From Methanomassiliicoccales archaeon (GTDB lineage: Archaea > Thermoplasmatota > Thermoplasmata > Methanomassiliicoccales > JACIVX01), in NCBI GenBank assembly GCA_038850735.1, contig JAWCLO010000002.1:1-64000 (forward strand): a stretch of 64,000 bases of DNA, given 5' to 3'. Both the position numbers and the translations under genes were made by a program. Numbering within the stretch: position 1 is the stretch's first letter; every line of letters begins with the position of its first letter. Below the pieces are notes generated by a model. The model was not told the origin of the DNA. It saw nothing but the letters and a program-made list of their open reading frames with translations, and did no database searches. This document shows positions 24,766 through 33,318 of the stretch, in pieces.

Positions 24766-25683
24766 TCACATCACCGCTTCACCATCAGAGTAGTTTGGCA
24801 CGGTTGCCGCAGAATCCTCCAATGATCCAATATCCCAGGGAACTCTTGCTTCGACGAAAATCTCTCCATCCGGAAGATCGTCTTGCGAAATCGATATTCT
24901 CCCCATTTTAGCGAGAAATAGAAGTGCGACAAAGACCATTACTCGATCTTCTTTCGAGTCTTCCCATAGATCCGATATGCTCATTACACCTGGTCCACAC
25001 CGTTGAATTCGACCCCAAACAATCTCAACATCTTTTTCTAAATCCTCTGAATGAGCCTTTTCATCGAACTCTATACCTGCTGCTCGCATTTCTTCCCTAA
25101 TTTTTTCCCTTCTCAAGTTCGCTTCTGCTTCCCGTCGAGCTTCCTCGAATGCGTCTAGAAGTTCTAACAATGACACGGGCCTGGAACTTTTGTGCCTGAC
25201 AGCCTCAATGAGTTCTATGTCTTCTGCAATATTGTTTTCATCCGATCTCACGATTCCGATGTCGGTAAACTCGTCGAGATGATCAAAATCCCAATCACTG
25301 CAAAACAATTCATATGTTTCTGCCTGGCGATGCATCTCGAGCACCTTTTCGCTTTGTAATCTTAATATCATCCAGGCCATAAACAGTAATCTACCTGCGA
25401 TGATGAAGTTAATTTCGTCTTCCTGCATCTTCTTACTGTACAATTTCGCGAATTCCACCAGATCTATATCCCAGGGATCAAGACCGTGTGAGATGACGAG
25501 TTCGAAAACCAGCTGCAATGCTTTGTCGATAGGATTTAGTGCTAATGGTTGTGTTTGTGATTCGACTTGCTTGAAAAGCTCAAGGTAGTGATCAATTCTC
25601 TTAGCTCGATCTCCGTCATCTATGATAGACTTATGAAATAGTAAATGACTGAGTATCACTTCAGCGCTTTCGCAACTACTCAT
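24766..25683 (-). CDS. scpA: Segregation and condensation protein ScpA (kleisin)
   Basis: The kleisin subunit linking the two SMC heads. The N-terminal helical domain (~1-130) includes NPIDKALQLVFELVISHGLDP, seen as two adjacent segments, and WDIDLVEFAKLYSKKM, which are the SMC-neck-binding helices. An acidic, helical linker follows. The C-terminal winged helix includes EDRVMVFVALLFLAKMGRISI and sits on the SMC cap. Length 305 aa. It overlaps the smc stop by 4 bp (ATGA type), so the operon is co-translated. The presence of smc-scpA-scpB is typical of many euryarchaea, in contrast with coalescin- or Mre-based arrangements elsewhere. Confidence 0.93.
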   Translation of the reverse strand: MSSCESAEVILSHLLFHKSIIDDGDRAKRIDHYLELFKQVESQTQPLALNPIDKALQLVFELVISHGLDPWDIDLVEFAKLYSKKMQEDEINFIIAGRLLFMAWMILRLQSEKVLEMHRQAETYELFCSDWDFDHLDEFTDIGIVRSDENNIAEDIELIEAVRHKSSRPVSLLELLDAFEEARREAEANLRREKIREEMRAAGIEFDEKAHSEDLEKDVEIVWGRIQRCGPGVMSISDLWEDSKEDRVMVFVALLFLAKMGRISISQDDLPDGEIFVEARVPWDIGSLEDSAATVPNYSDGEAVM

Positions 25684-28600
25684 GCCGCACCCTCCGCAAT
25701 TCTATTATTCAGTTTCCCTTCACCTTCATGATAATCAGATAGATCTCCAATATTTGGCTTCATTATGACTGTGCTAATTCCACCTTCTTGCTTCGTGACG
25801 CCGATGATATGATCAGCCTTGTTTAACGTCACTTTCCGTAGTGAAATCTGTATGAATTGGGCTGTTTTGGACGCACGCTGTATTCTATGTGCAACAATAT
25901 CGGCGTTTACGGCATCAAGAAACATGTCCACCTCATCGAGTAAGTAAAATGGTGAAGGCTGGTATTCCTGGATGGCAAAAATGAATGCAAGTGCGGTAAG
26001 GCTCTTCTCTCCGCCACTAAGCGCCTCAAGCCTCAGAGTCTTGGCATTTCGCGGTTTTGCCTTGATGATGAGGCCGCCTTCAAACGGATTCTCAGGATTC
26101 TCAAGCACCAGTTCTGCCTCTCCTCCGCCTGACAACTCGGCATATGTCCGCTTGAAGTTCTCATTAACTGCTTCAAACACTTTTGAAAGGCCTAATTTCT
26201 TTTTCTCGTTAAGATCCTGAGTGAGTTTTAGAAGATCAGCCCTCTGGCTTTCGAGACGTTCAATCTCGGATTTCAAATCGCTGTATCTCTTGTTTTTTGC
26301 ATCGAAGTCCTCGATCGCCTTCAAATTGACTGCGCCCATTAAATCAAGTTCTCTTTCACATTTGCTGATTTTTTCTTTGAGAGCGTCCATTGATGGCAGA
26401 GGAGGAACGACTTCTATCCCGTACTGATGGATCTCGTCCTCTATTTCTCTCAGTTTGTCCTCAGCGACGCTTAGCTTTGTTTTTAGCCCGACTGAGAAAT
26501 CTCCTATCGTTTCAATTCTTGATTGGATCTTGTCTTTTTCCGCCTCGAGACCTGATTTTTCCCTCGTTAACGCTTCCCTTTTTTCCCTTAATTCATTGAT
26601 TTCCTTTCCCATCGATTCTTCAATCTTCTGCAGCGCGGCAAGTTCGACCTTAAAACGCTCCTCTTCTTGTTTAGCTTCCTCCACCTCTCGTAAGAGTTTT
26701 GCCATTTTTTCTAGCGAAGCATTTTCGGCTTTCTCTAGATCTTCGAGTCTATTCTTTGCAAGGTGTAATTTGCTTTCCAACGACTCCTTCGTCGACTTGA
26801 GATCTGAGACGAGTTTAACAAGTTCAATGACCTCGATTTGAAGAGCTTTGAGTTGTTTGGAAAGATCCGAAGGGGCGAGTTCACAAAGCCTCTTCTTTTC
26901 TTGATCACGAATACGGATCGATTCTTCCATCTGGCTGGTTGTAAGTTCTATTTTCTGCAATATCACCGCAAGCGCTTCTTTTGTCTTTTTTCTCTCTGCA
27001 TATTTTTCATCGAGATCGCGCTTCAATTGCTGCAATCTGGAATTGAGTTCAGCTCTCCTCGATTCTAAAGCCTTTATACGAATATCTTGCGCACCGCCTG
27101 AGTTATTCATTTCTCGGATTTTTCGCTCAATCTCAGCAAGCTCCAACCGAGTCTTTCTTAATTCCTCAGAAACCTTCTCAGATTCTTCCATCGCCTGTCT
27201 CAGTGCTTCGCCGACTTCTTCTAGCCTGCCTTTCATAGAAGATCCGAATTTGATAGGCATTCCTTCCAGTGTCCCGCCAATCATCGCTCCAGAAGCTTCG
27301 AGAAGCTCACCCTCCAAGGTAACGAGACGGACACCACCCATGAATTTTCGAGCTTTTTCAAGGTTTTCCATCACAACTGTGTCACCGAATACATACCAAA
27401 AGGCGGGTCTGTATCTCTCCTCAAATTTTACAAGGTCAATAGCGTATCCAAGCGACTCCCGTTCGGCAAGTATCGCCTTTCCCCTGGGCTTTCCATCCAT
27501 CATCCTACTCAAAGGCAGAAAGATTGCTCTACCAAGATTGTTTTTCTTTAGAAATTCAATGGCACGGGCCGCAACTTCATCATTCTCAACCACGATAGAC
27601 TGCATTCGTCCCCCCGCAGCAATATTCAACGCTACTTGGTACTTTTCATCGACAGTGGCAAGCTCGGCGATTGTCCCGTGAATTCCTTTTAGCTCCCCCC
27701 GATCGCGTGCCTCAAGTATGCTTCGGACAGCTCTCGTGTAACCTCGTGCTACATTGTCTGCCGCTTCTTGCTCCGCCTTCAATTGATTATATTCGCGGTT
27801 CAAACGCTGGATTGTCCGCTCCAATTCGTCCGCTTGTGAGCTAAGCCTAGACTCCATGTTTTTCTTTGCGTGATATTGCTCTTGGAGCGTCTTCATTTCC
27901 TTCGAATAATCCTTTTCTACTGCTTTCAATTGCCGTATATTCCAGTCGGCATCATTAATCTCGAATTCCAAGTTCTTTTTTGATTCTTCAAGAAATGAAA
28001 TCTCTGAATCAGTTCTTTCAATTCTTTCCTCCAGACGTTCCTTTTCTAACGTGAGAGTGTGTATTTCCTCCTCCTTTGCTCTGATTTCAGTATCTAGAGA
28101 AGAAATCCTCCTTTGGAGCGATTCTGATTCCTCATCGATTGCGCCAATTCTATGCTGGATTTCCTCAAGCATAGACTGCTTAGAAGAAAGCATGGCGGAT
28201 TTTTCCTCAAACTGCCCCTTAATTTCTTTCAACCTATCCTCGATTTCGATGTATTCTCTTTCTAAACGTTGCTTTTCCTCAGCTCTTGATTTAGAAGACT
28301 CCTTAAGTTCACTAATATCTTGTGCTGCTCTTTCCGCTTGATCTCGCAGCCTTGCAATTTGAATCTTGGCATTATCGATCTTTCCCTTTAGCTCCTTGAA
28401 GTTTTCTCCACCTTTCGTAGCTGCTTCCTCTTCAAGTCTCGCAATCGAAATCTCCAAGTCAGCAGCCTTTTGGGAAATTAACTCTTTTCTTGATTGGAGA
28501 GACGAAATTTCACGATCATATTGTTCAGTTTGCTTTCTGATAGATTCGATCTCAACAATTACGCTTTCCCTTCGTTTGTAGGCAAGCTGAGCTTTTGAGA

Positions 28601-29285
28601 GAGCGAGTTCGTCCTTTATTTGCAGATATTTTACCGCTAGCTCCCGCTCTTCTCTGAGCTGTTCTATCTGTTTTTCCAACTCGTTCAATATAATTGTGAT
28701 TCTTTCGATATTCTGTTCTGCTTCCTTCCTTTCAGTCTCGGCTTTCAATATTTCTTCGTCAAATCGACTAATACCAGATATATCATCAAGAATTTTCCTT
28801 CTTTCAAAATTCGACATTTCAACAATTTTCGTCACATCGCCTTGCTGGACGAAATTATATCCATCGGCACTAATTCTTGCATGGGCGAGAAGGGATTCAA
28901 ACTCGGTGAGAGTCGATTTGCGGTCGTTCACATAAAAATAAGAATTATACCCATCACCGTTCTCTGTTATTTTAACAAGACGCGTGAGTTTAACAGCATC
29001 AGCGTCGACAGGTATGAGTCTGTCTTTATTATCAAATACGAGAGAGACTTTCGTGTATTTGGCGGGCTGTTTTGAACTTCCTCCGTTAAAAATTAAATCT
29101 GTAAGCTTACCAGCCCTTATTGCTCTGGAACTTTTTGGACCCAAAACGAACAAAATCGCATCTGAAATATTGGATTTTCCAGATCCATTTGGTCCTGTTA
29201 CGGCAGTGTAGCCTTCAAGAAGAGGAATCACTAGTTTTTTCCCAAAGGATTTGAAGTTCTCGAGCTCGATCTGTTTCAGATACAT
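25680..29285 (-). CDS. smc: Chromosome segregation protein SMC
   Basis: A full-length condensin SMC of 1201 aa. The N-terminal ATPase half has Walker A GPNGSGKSNISDAI (~32-45) and the Q-loop FVQQGDV. Two long coiled coils flank a hinge (~515-670, with GIHGTIAELATVDEKYQVAL and GGRMQSIVVENDEVA). The C-terminal half has the signature LSGGEKSLTALAFIFAI and Walker B FYLLDEVDMFLD. The start is supported by GGAGG with 6-nt spacing before ATG. It is the first gene of the smc-scpA-scpB operon and its promoter must lie in the 560-bp spacer before the MFS gene. Everything looks intact. Confidence 0.97.
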   Translation of the reverse strand: MYLKQIELENFKSFGKKLVIPLLEGYTAVTGPNGSGKSNISDAILFVLGPKSSRAIRAGKLTDLIFNGGSSKQPAKYTKVSLVFDNKDRLIPVDADAVKLTRLVKITENGDGYNSYFYVNDRKSTLTEFESLLAHARISADGYNFVQQGDVTKIVEMSNFERRKILDDISGISRFDEEILKAETERKEAEQNIERITIILNELEKQIEQLREERELAVKYLQIKDELALSKAQLAYKRRESVIVEIESIRKQTEQYDREISSLQSRKELISQKAADLEISIARLEEEAATKGGENFKELKGKIDNAKIQIARLRDQAERAAQDISELKESSKSRAEEKQRLEREYIEIEDRLKEIKGQFEEKSAMLSSKQSMLEEIQHRIGAIDEESESLQRRISSLDTEIRAKEEEIHTLTLEKERLEERIERTDSEISFLEESKKNLEFEINDADWNIRQLKAVEKDYSKEMKTLQEQYHAKKNMESRLSSQADELERTIQRLNREYNQLKAEQEAADNVARGYTRAVRSILEARDRGELKGIHGTIAELATVDEKYQVALNIAAGGRMQSIVVENDEVAARAIEFLKKNNLGRAIFLPLSRMMDGKPRGKAILAERESLGYAIDLVKFEERYRPAFWYVFGDTVVMENLEKARKFMGGVRLVTLEGELLEASGAMIGGTLEGMPIKFGSSMKGRLEEVGEALRQAMEESEKVSEELRKTRLELAEIERKIREMNNSGGAQDIRIKALESRRAELNSRLQQLKRDLDEKYAERKKTKEALAVILQKIELTTSQMEESIRIRDQEKKRLCELAPSDLSKQLKALQIEVIELVKLVSDLKSTKESLESKLHLAKNRLEDLEKAENASLEKMAKLLREVEEAKQEEERFKVELAALQKIEESMGKEINELREKREALTREKSGLEAEKDKIQSRIETIGDFSVGLKTKLSVAEDKLREIEDEIHQYGIEVVPPLPSMDALKEKISKCERELDLMGAVNLKAIEDFDAKNKRYSDLKSEIERLESQRADLLKLTQDLNEKKKLGLSKVFEAVNENFKRTYAELSGGGEAELVLENPENPFEGGLIIKAKPRNAKTLRLEALSGGEKSLTALAFIFAIQEYQPSPFYLLDEVDMFLDAVNADIVAHRIQRASKTAQFIQISLRKVTLNKADHIIGVTKQEGGISTVIMKPNIGDLSDYHEGEGKLNNRIAEGAA

Positions 29286-29849
29286 AAAATACCTCCAGTG
29301 AAGAAGAAGTGTGAGATACTAATCGATAAACGATCAACTTGGCTGATAAGCATTTACGCATCCCATCCCTAAGGTCCGACACTTGTCGGACAATTTGTTA
29401 TTTAATCCGCGATATTTAAATTTAGCTATTCTGGTTATGAATTACATTTATTTAATAATGCCTCTCATTGAACAATATCTGATCATGGTTTCTGACTCGG
29501 CAATAAGCCGGCATAAGAATACATTGTCACCATCAAGGTAGATATTTTTGACTGGATGAGGATTTAACAGACTATTAAAATCAACAAATCGGCCATTATG
29601 AAGACTGTCTTCTCACGCACGTGAGGGGCAAGATTTCAGAGGTAGATGCATATAATGTAGAAGATGCCTCTAATGTAGAGATAGAAGTTAAAGGCAGAGA
29701 TTTCACTGCTGTTGTGTTTATCCTTGATTCATGACAAATGAAAGACTTGAATCCAGAAAATTTAAGAAAATTAATTAAGGGAATGGCGGCATACACATCA
29801 TGAAATCACGACAAGCAAATGCGTGATTTGGTCGGGTTGGGTGGATGGG
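29286..29849. other. Intergenic stretch between smc and an MFS gene
   Basis: Holds the divergent upstream regions of smc and the MFS transporter. A possible gene remnant (29591-29803, plus strand) is listed separately. The remainder is AT-rich, with ATTTAAAT-like elements near 29415-29425 but no repeat or RNA gene that could be supported. Confidence 0.5.
29591..29803 (+). pseudogene. Possible broken small gene with an in-frame TGA
   Basis: A plus-strand frame reads protein-like over ~70 codons: LTHVRGKISEVDAYNVED, ASNVEIEVKGRDFTAVVF, then TGA at 29732-29734, then in the same frame QMKDLNPENLRKLIKGMAAY up to a TGA at 29801. No ATG start or ribosome site was found; a GTG at 29621 is possible. 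The composition, with alternating hydrophobic residues and no low-complexity sequence, looks like a decayed or interrupted gene rather than random sequence. The family was not recognised. A sequencing error, a nonsense mutation or two separate small proteins would all explain it. Confidence 0.3.
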
Positions 29850-31154
29850 ATGGGAAGGGATGGGTCGAGAAAAGAGGACAGATGGTACTACATATTTCTT
29901 CCATACAACATGGCTGGAGGAAGTATAAACCCACTGGTACCACTTTTCGTTACAGAAGGGCTTGGCGGTAATGTTGCGCAGGCCGGAATAATAAGTGCGG
30001 TATCCTCTCTTGGTGGCGTCCCAGGAAATATTCTTTGGGGTAACCTATCGGACTCCCTCAAACGAAGACGTCCATTTATATTCGTTGGGTTCATCGGAAT
30101 GGCTTTTGCATTATTCTTGATGGCTATTTCAACGACAATCTCGATCTATTATTTTGCGAATTTCGTTTACGGCTTCCTCATAAGCGCAATTGCCCCGATT
30201 GCAACGGTGTTGGTAATCGAGTCTTTTGGTAAACGGGAATGGGCACAAAGGCTTGGGGATTTCAGCAAAATCAGCGGGATTGGCTGGGTAGCCGGTCTGA
30301 TTCTCGGCTCCGTATGGCTGGCGATCATGCCAGGATTTGTCGAATCTGCACTGCCTATGAGGGCGTTATTCTTGATTGCAGGTTTGCTGGCGCTCATATC
30401 ACTATTTCTTGCTATCAGATGGATACCGGAACCTGGCGAAAAGATTGATAGAAAGAACATTGAGGATTGGATATTGAAATTCCCGATGATATCATTTGAA
30501 AAGGTCAGGTTTTTGAAATACAAAATTATAAGCATCGTAAGGGTTAATACAATACACTTGGCTAGACATCATTTTTCCACAGATTTGAAAAAATTCTATA
30601 TGATAACTTTCATTGCTTTTGTTGGATTTCTTGTGTTCTATGCCGTACTGCCTATTTTCATGAAGAGCTATGTTGAAATTTCAACCTCAGAGGTTTTCGT
30701 CATATTTTTGGCAAGTTCGGTGGTTTCAGCAATTTCTTATTCCTCGGCTGGAACTTGGGTGAGTAAGTATGGCGGAAAGCGAATGCTTTCGATAGCATTA
30801 ATTGGCAGAACGATTCTTTTTCCATCATTCTTCTTCGTAACTTTTCTTCCCGTGTCAAAAACCATGATGGTTTTACTCCTCTCCACTCTGCATGGCATAA
30901 TAGGCCTATGCTGGGCGATCATAAGCGTGGCAGGGAATGCACTTGTTTCAGACATGGCATCTGCGGAATATCGCACTGAGTCGCTCGGAATATACAATGC
31001 TATCCAAGGAATTGGATCAATTCTTGGATCCGTAATTGGAGGAATTGTTGCTCAAGTCTTCGGATTCCTCGTGAGCTTCGGTGTTGCTGCAATCTTTGTA
31101 TTTACAGGCTTGATGATGCTTCTTCTCATCCTAAGGGCCGATAATACATCCTAA
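29850..31154 (+). CDS. Major facilitator superfamily transporter
   Basis: A polytopic membrane protein of 434 aa with about 12 helices. MFS motif A is present between helices 2 and 3 as GNLSDSLKRRRPFI. A long charged central loop (~200-265: PEPGEKIDRKNIEDW, then RVNTIHLARHHFSTDLKKF) separates the two six-helix halves. A motif A-like SYSSAGTWVSKYGGKRM occurs in the second half. ATG 29850 is preferred over an ATG 27 bp upstream because GGGTGG lies just before it. Drug efflux or sugar/peptide transport are both possible; nothing decides. It stands alone, with its 3' end 84 bp from the convergent flavodoxin gene. Confidence 0.87.
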   Translation: MGRDGSRKEDRWYYIFLPYNMAGGSINPLVPLFVTEGLGGNVAQAGIISAVSSLGGVPGNILWGNLSDSLKRRRPFIFVGFIGMAFALFLMAISTTISIYYFANFVYGFLISAIAPIATVLVIESFGKREWAQRLGDFSKISGIGWVAGLILGSVWLAIMPGFVESALPMRALFLIAGLLALISLFLAIRWIPEPGEKIDRKNIEDWILKFPMISFEKVRFLKYKIISIVRVNTIHLARHHFSTDLKKFYMITFIAFVGFLVFYAVLPIFMKSYVEISTSEVFVIFLASSVVSAISYSSAGTWVSKYGGKRMLSIALIGRTILFPSFFFVTFLPVSKTMMVLLLSTLHGIIGLCWAIISVAGNALVSDMASAEYRTESLGIYNAIQGIGSILGSVIGGIVAQVFGFLVSFGVAAIFVFTGLMMLLLILRADNTS

Positions 31155-31238
31155 ACGCAAGAAACGAGTAGAGATATTTAGCATGGATAGGAAGGCTTCA
31201 TCAGTTCATCGTGAAATTCGTTTGTCCCGGTAGGAGAT

Positions 31239-31697
31239 TCACTTTCTCGTTCGCAAAGCGCCAGCAATTTTTCGCCCAAAAGATACCGCCTTTGATTCTT
31301 CACCATGAGCCAATGGTCCCTTCATGCCTTCAACAATAAACCACTCTGGCGGTACGATGATATTTATACCGGCACTTTCCATAATTTTTTGAATTTTCTG
31401 GGCTCCACCCTTCCTGATCTGGGCAAACCTTGTATCAAATGCTGTTCCCAGTTTGGGAGATGTAGCGGACTTTATGCCAGATTTCAGAGTTCTTTTCAAA
31501 GCCCCCGTTGCACCCCCTACGTGAGTAGGCGTACCAAATATCCACACATCCGCAGATTTCAATTCATCGAGCGTTACAGAATCTACTTTTTTGCAGATAA
31601 CATTGTCATAACCTACTTCCTTCATACCAGCGCAAATTGAAAGGGCAATTTTCTCTGTATTTCCATATGATGTATCATATACTATCAGGGTTCTCAC
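31239..31697 (-). CDS. Flavodoxin family protein
   Basis: An FMN-binding flavodoxin-like protein of 152 aa. YDTSYGNTEKIA (~7-18) is the phosphate-binding loop (T/S-x-[T/S]-x-N-T pattern). ADVWIFGTPTHVGGATG is the second FMN-contact region (the 50s/90s loops), and FDTRFAQIRKGGAQKI the third. The GTG start at 31697 is chosen because GGTGATGGA immediately precedes it and the upstream in-frame residues are hydrophobic low-quality sequence unlike the family. Such single-domain flavodoxins carry electrons or act as FMN-dependent oxidoreductases in anaerobes. No redox partner is adjacent. Confidence 0.87.
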   Translation of the reverse strand: MRTLIVYDTSYGNTEKIALSICAGMKEVGYDNVICKKVDSVTLDELKSADVWIFGTPTHVGGATGALKRTLKSGIKSATSPKLGTAFDTRFAQIRKGGAQKIQKIMESAGINIIVPPEWFIVEGMKGPLAHGEESKAVSFGRKIAGALRTRK

Positions 31698-31945
31698 TCC
31701 ATCACCCAAGGGCAAATTATAACCATTTTGATTTATACAATTTGTGGAAGAACAAGCGATAATAACCTGAACAACCTGAACAATAAGCGAAATAATCAAT
31801 TATGTTTTGATTGTTCTTCTGATAGGTGTCAGTATCTGATTTTTCTTTGCTTCATTGACAGATCGAGTTTGCCGATTCGTAAGAGTGATAATGCAGTTAT
31901 GCCACAAAAGGAAATCGATGAGAACTGAAGCCTGATCGAAATGAG

Positions 31946-32030
31946 TGCAGGGAGGAGGATTTGAACCCCCGAACGCCTACGCGACGAGACCCTGAATCTC
32001 GCACCGTTGGCCAGGCTTGGTTATCCCTGC
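31946..32030 (-). tRNA. tRNA-Leu (anticodon CAG)
   Basis: Class II tRNA of 85 nt read on the minus strand. Acceptor GCAGGGA/TCCCTGC with discriminator A73, anticodon stem CGAGA/TCTCG with loop TTCAGGG (CAG). It has a long variable arm and T-arm with GGTTCAAATCC. No intron, CCA not encoded. Confidence 0.95.
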
Positions 32031-32221
32031 GTGCATAGCAAAAGAGAGTCATATCGTCGGAATACTAAAATGTTACCAAGTGGAAGTGACTAACAGATTT
32101 GTCAGGATATCCATTTATCCTTTGTTCGCTCACATACTGCGGAAGCCTTACTTAATGACTAAACTTTTTGAAAGATCGAAAGAGTCATATCAGATTAAAT
32201 GAATAAAAAAAGCGAGTCTAA

Positions 32222-32671
32222 ATGACATTAAAAGAATATGATAAAAGAAGAGACTTCTTAAAAACTTCAGAGCCTCAAGGAAAGGGCGGCAAAATCGAGG
32301 GTGAATTCGTCGTCCAAGAACATCACGCTTCGCATTTACATTTCGACTTTCGGATAGCTCTCGATGGCGTTCTTAAAAGCTGGGCGGTTCCTAAAGGTAT
32401 CCCCCTGAAAAAAGGAATAAAACGTCTTGCAGTCCAAACGGAGGATCACCCTATTGAATATATCAATTTCGAAGGGGTTATACCTGAAGGTGAATACGGG
32501 GCTGGTGAGGTGAGGATTTGGGATAAAGGTAAATACGACCTCATCGAAAAGGACTCAGATAAGATAATCATCGAACTTCATGGTATAAACATCGTAGGTC
32601 GGTATGCGCTCGTTAAATTCAAAGGGAAACAAGACAAAGGAATAAATTGGCTGATCTTCAGAATGATGTAA
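32222..32671 (+). CDS. Stand-alone LigD-type 3'-phosphoesterase domain protein
   Basis: A 149-aa DNA/RNA 3'-end-healing enzyme of the LigD PE family. The active-site block is VQEHHASHLHFDFR (His and Asp metal ligands), followed by SWAVPKGIP, DHPIEYINFEGVIPEGEYGAG and EVRIWDKGKY. In bacteria this domain is fused to the ligase and polymerase of the NHEJ enzyme LigD. In some archaea it occurs alone and removes 3'-phosphates and ribonucleotides from DNA ends. No Ku, polymerase or ligase gene is seen here, so its pathway partner is not evident. The ATG follows an AT-rich stretch with GCGAG as a weak ribosome site. Confidence 0.9.
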   Translation: MTLKEYDKRRDFLKTSEPQGKGGKIEGEFVVQEHHASHLHFDFRIALDGVLKSWAVPKGIPLKKGIKRLAVQTEDHPIEYINFEGVIPEGEYGAGEVRIWDKGKYDLIEKDSDKIIIELHGINIVGRYALVKFKGKQDKGINWLIFRMM

Positions 32672-32771
32672 TGCAATATCTCGTACACTCATTGAGGAGT
32701 TCGGCACCGAAAATCGAAAATTATCAAAAACAAAAGGCAAAACATCAAATAATAAATAATAGAAAAAAAGT

Positions 32772-33002
32772 TTACTTGGATTTTTTCATGATCTTCATCC
32801 AGCCGCCGCTTTCATAAACGGCAAGACCTCTTTTTGCGAGTGTCTTCTCAAATTCGTCCCAAGATATAATCTCGAGGCGTGGATTGTTTCCCTTGGTAAA
32901 CTGGACACCATTTGTTCCTTTAACGCGACCAGGTTTCAATCCCTTTTTCTTTGCAATTTCTTTTGCCTTGTCGAGGCTTATTTGCTCCATTACCAATTCC
33001 AT
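32772..33002 (-). CDS. Small conserved-looking basic protein (76 aa), function unknown
   Basis: A compact protein with an N-terminal helix (SLDKAKEIAKKKGLKPGR), a strand region (VQFTKGNNPRLEIISWDEFE) and a C-terminal GLAVYESGGWMKIMKK. The pattern resembles short archaeal and anaerobic bacterial hypothetical proteins with a WDEFE...GGWMKIM signature; I recall such sequences but cannot verify them. Lys and Gly rich, pI high. GGGAGGG lies directly upstream of ATG 33002 and makes either this ATG or the one at 32990 likely. A TATATAAAA-like element occurs near 33075-33082 on the minus strand. A small nucleic-acid-binding or toxin-antitoxin-like role is possible, without evidence. Confidence 0.7.
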   Translation of the reverse strand: MELVMEQISLDKAKEIAKKKGLKPGRVKGTNGVQFTKGNNPRLEIISWDEFEKTLAKRGLAVYESGGWMKIMKKSK

Positions 33003-33318
33003 TCCCTCCCATTTACAACTACTTAGATGGGCCAGTAAATAGCCACATTACTGGTATGTAATACTTTATCACCATATATAAAATTTTTCCTATATTGTTA
33101 AGCGTCCAGTATTTGATCCTTTTAAAAATTTTTTCCATCGTGTCCGTACAAACCAGAGGAATGGATAGTGCTGGCTTGTTGAGACAACCCCCCCCATATC
33201 TTATGGAGCTTCCCAAGGGAATCGATGCCCTGCAAAAGCCCAAGAAAAAATCAATCATAACTCCCATTCCGAAAGTAAAAAATCATTCAATCGTTTTCTC
33301 TATCAAAGGCGATCTGCT
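33003..33318. other. Intergenic stretch between small protein gene and glmM-like gene
   Basis: Contains divergent upstream sequences, a run of eight C (33188-33195 region) and no supportable gene. An overlapping plus-strand frame (33095-33448) is read out of frame with the mutase and shows no family features. Confidence 0.5.

Noticed and set aside
26390-28341. Several long open frames antisense to smc.
   Set aside because: They are the usual mirror frames of a Glu/Lys-rich coiled coil (Ser/Phe/Leu-rich translations) and carry no start signals.
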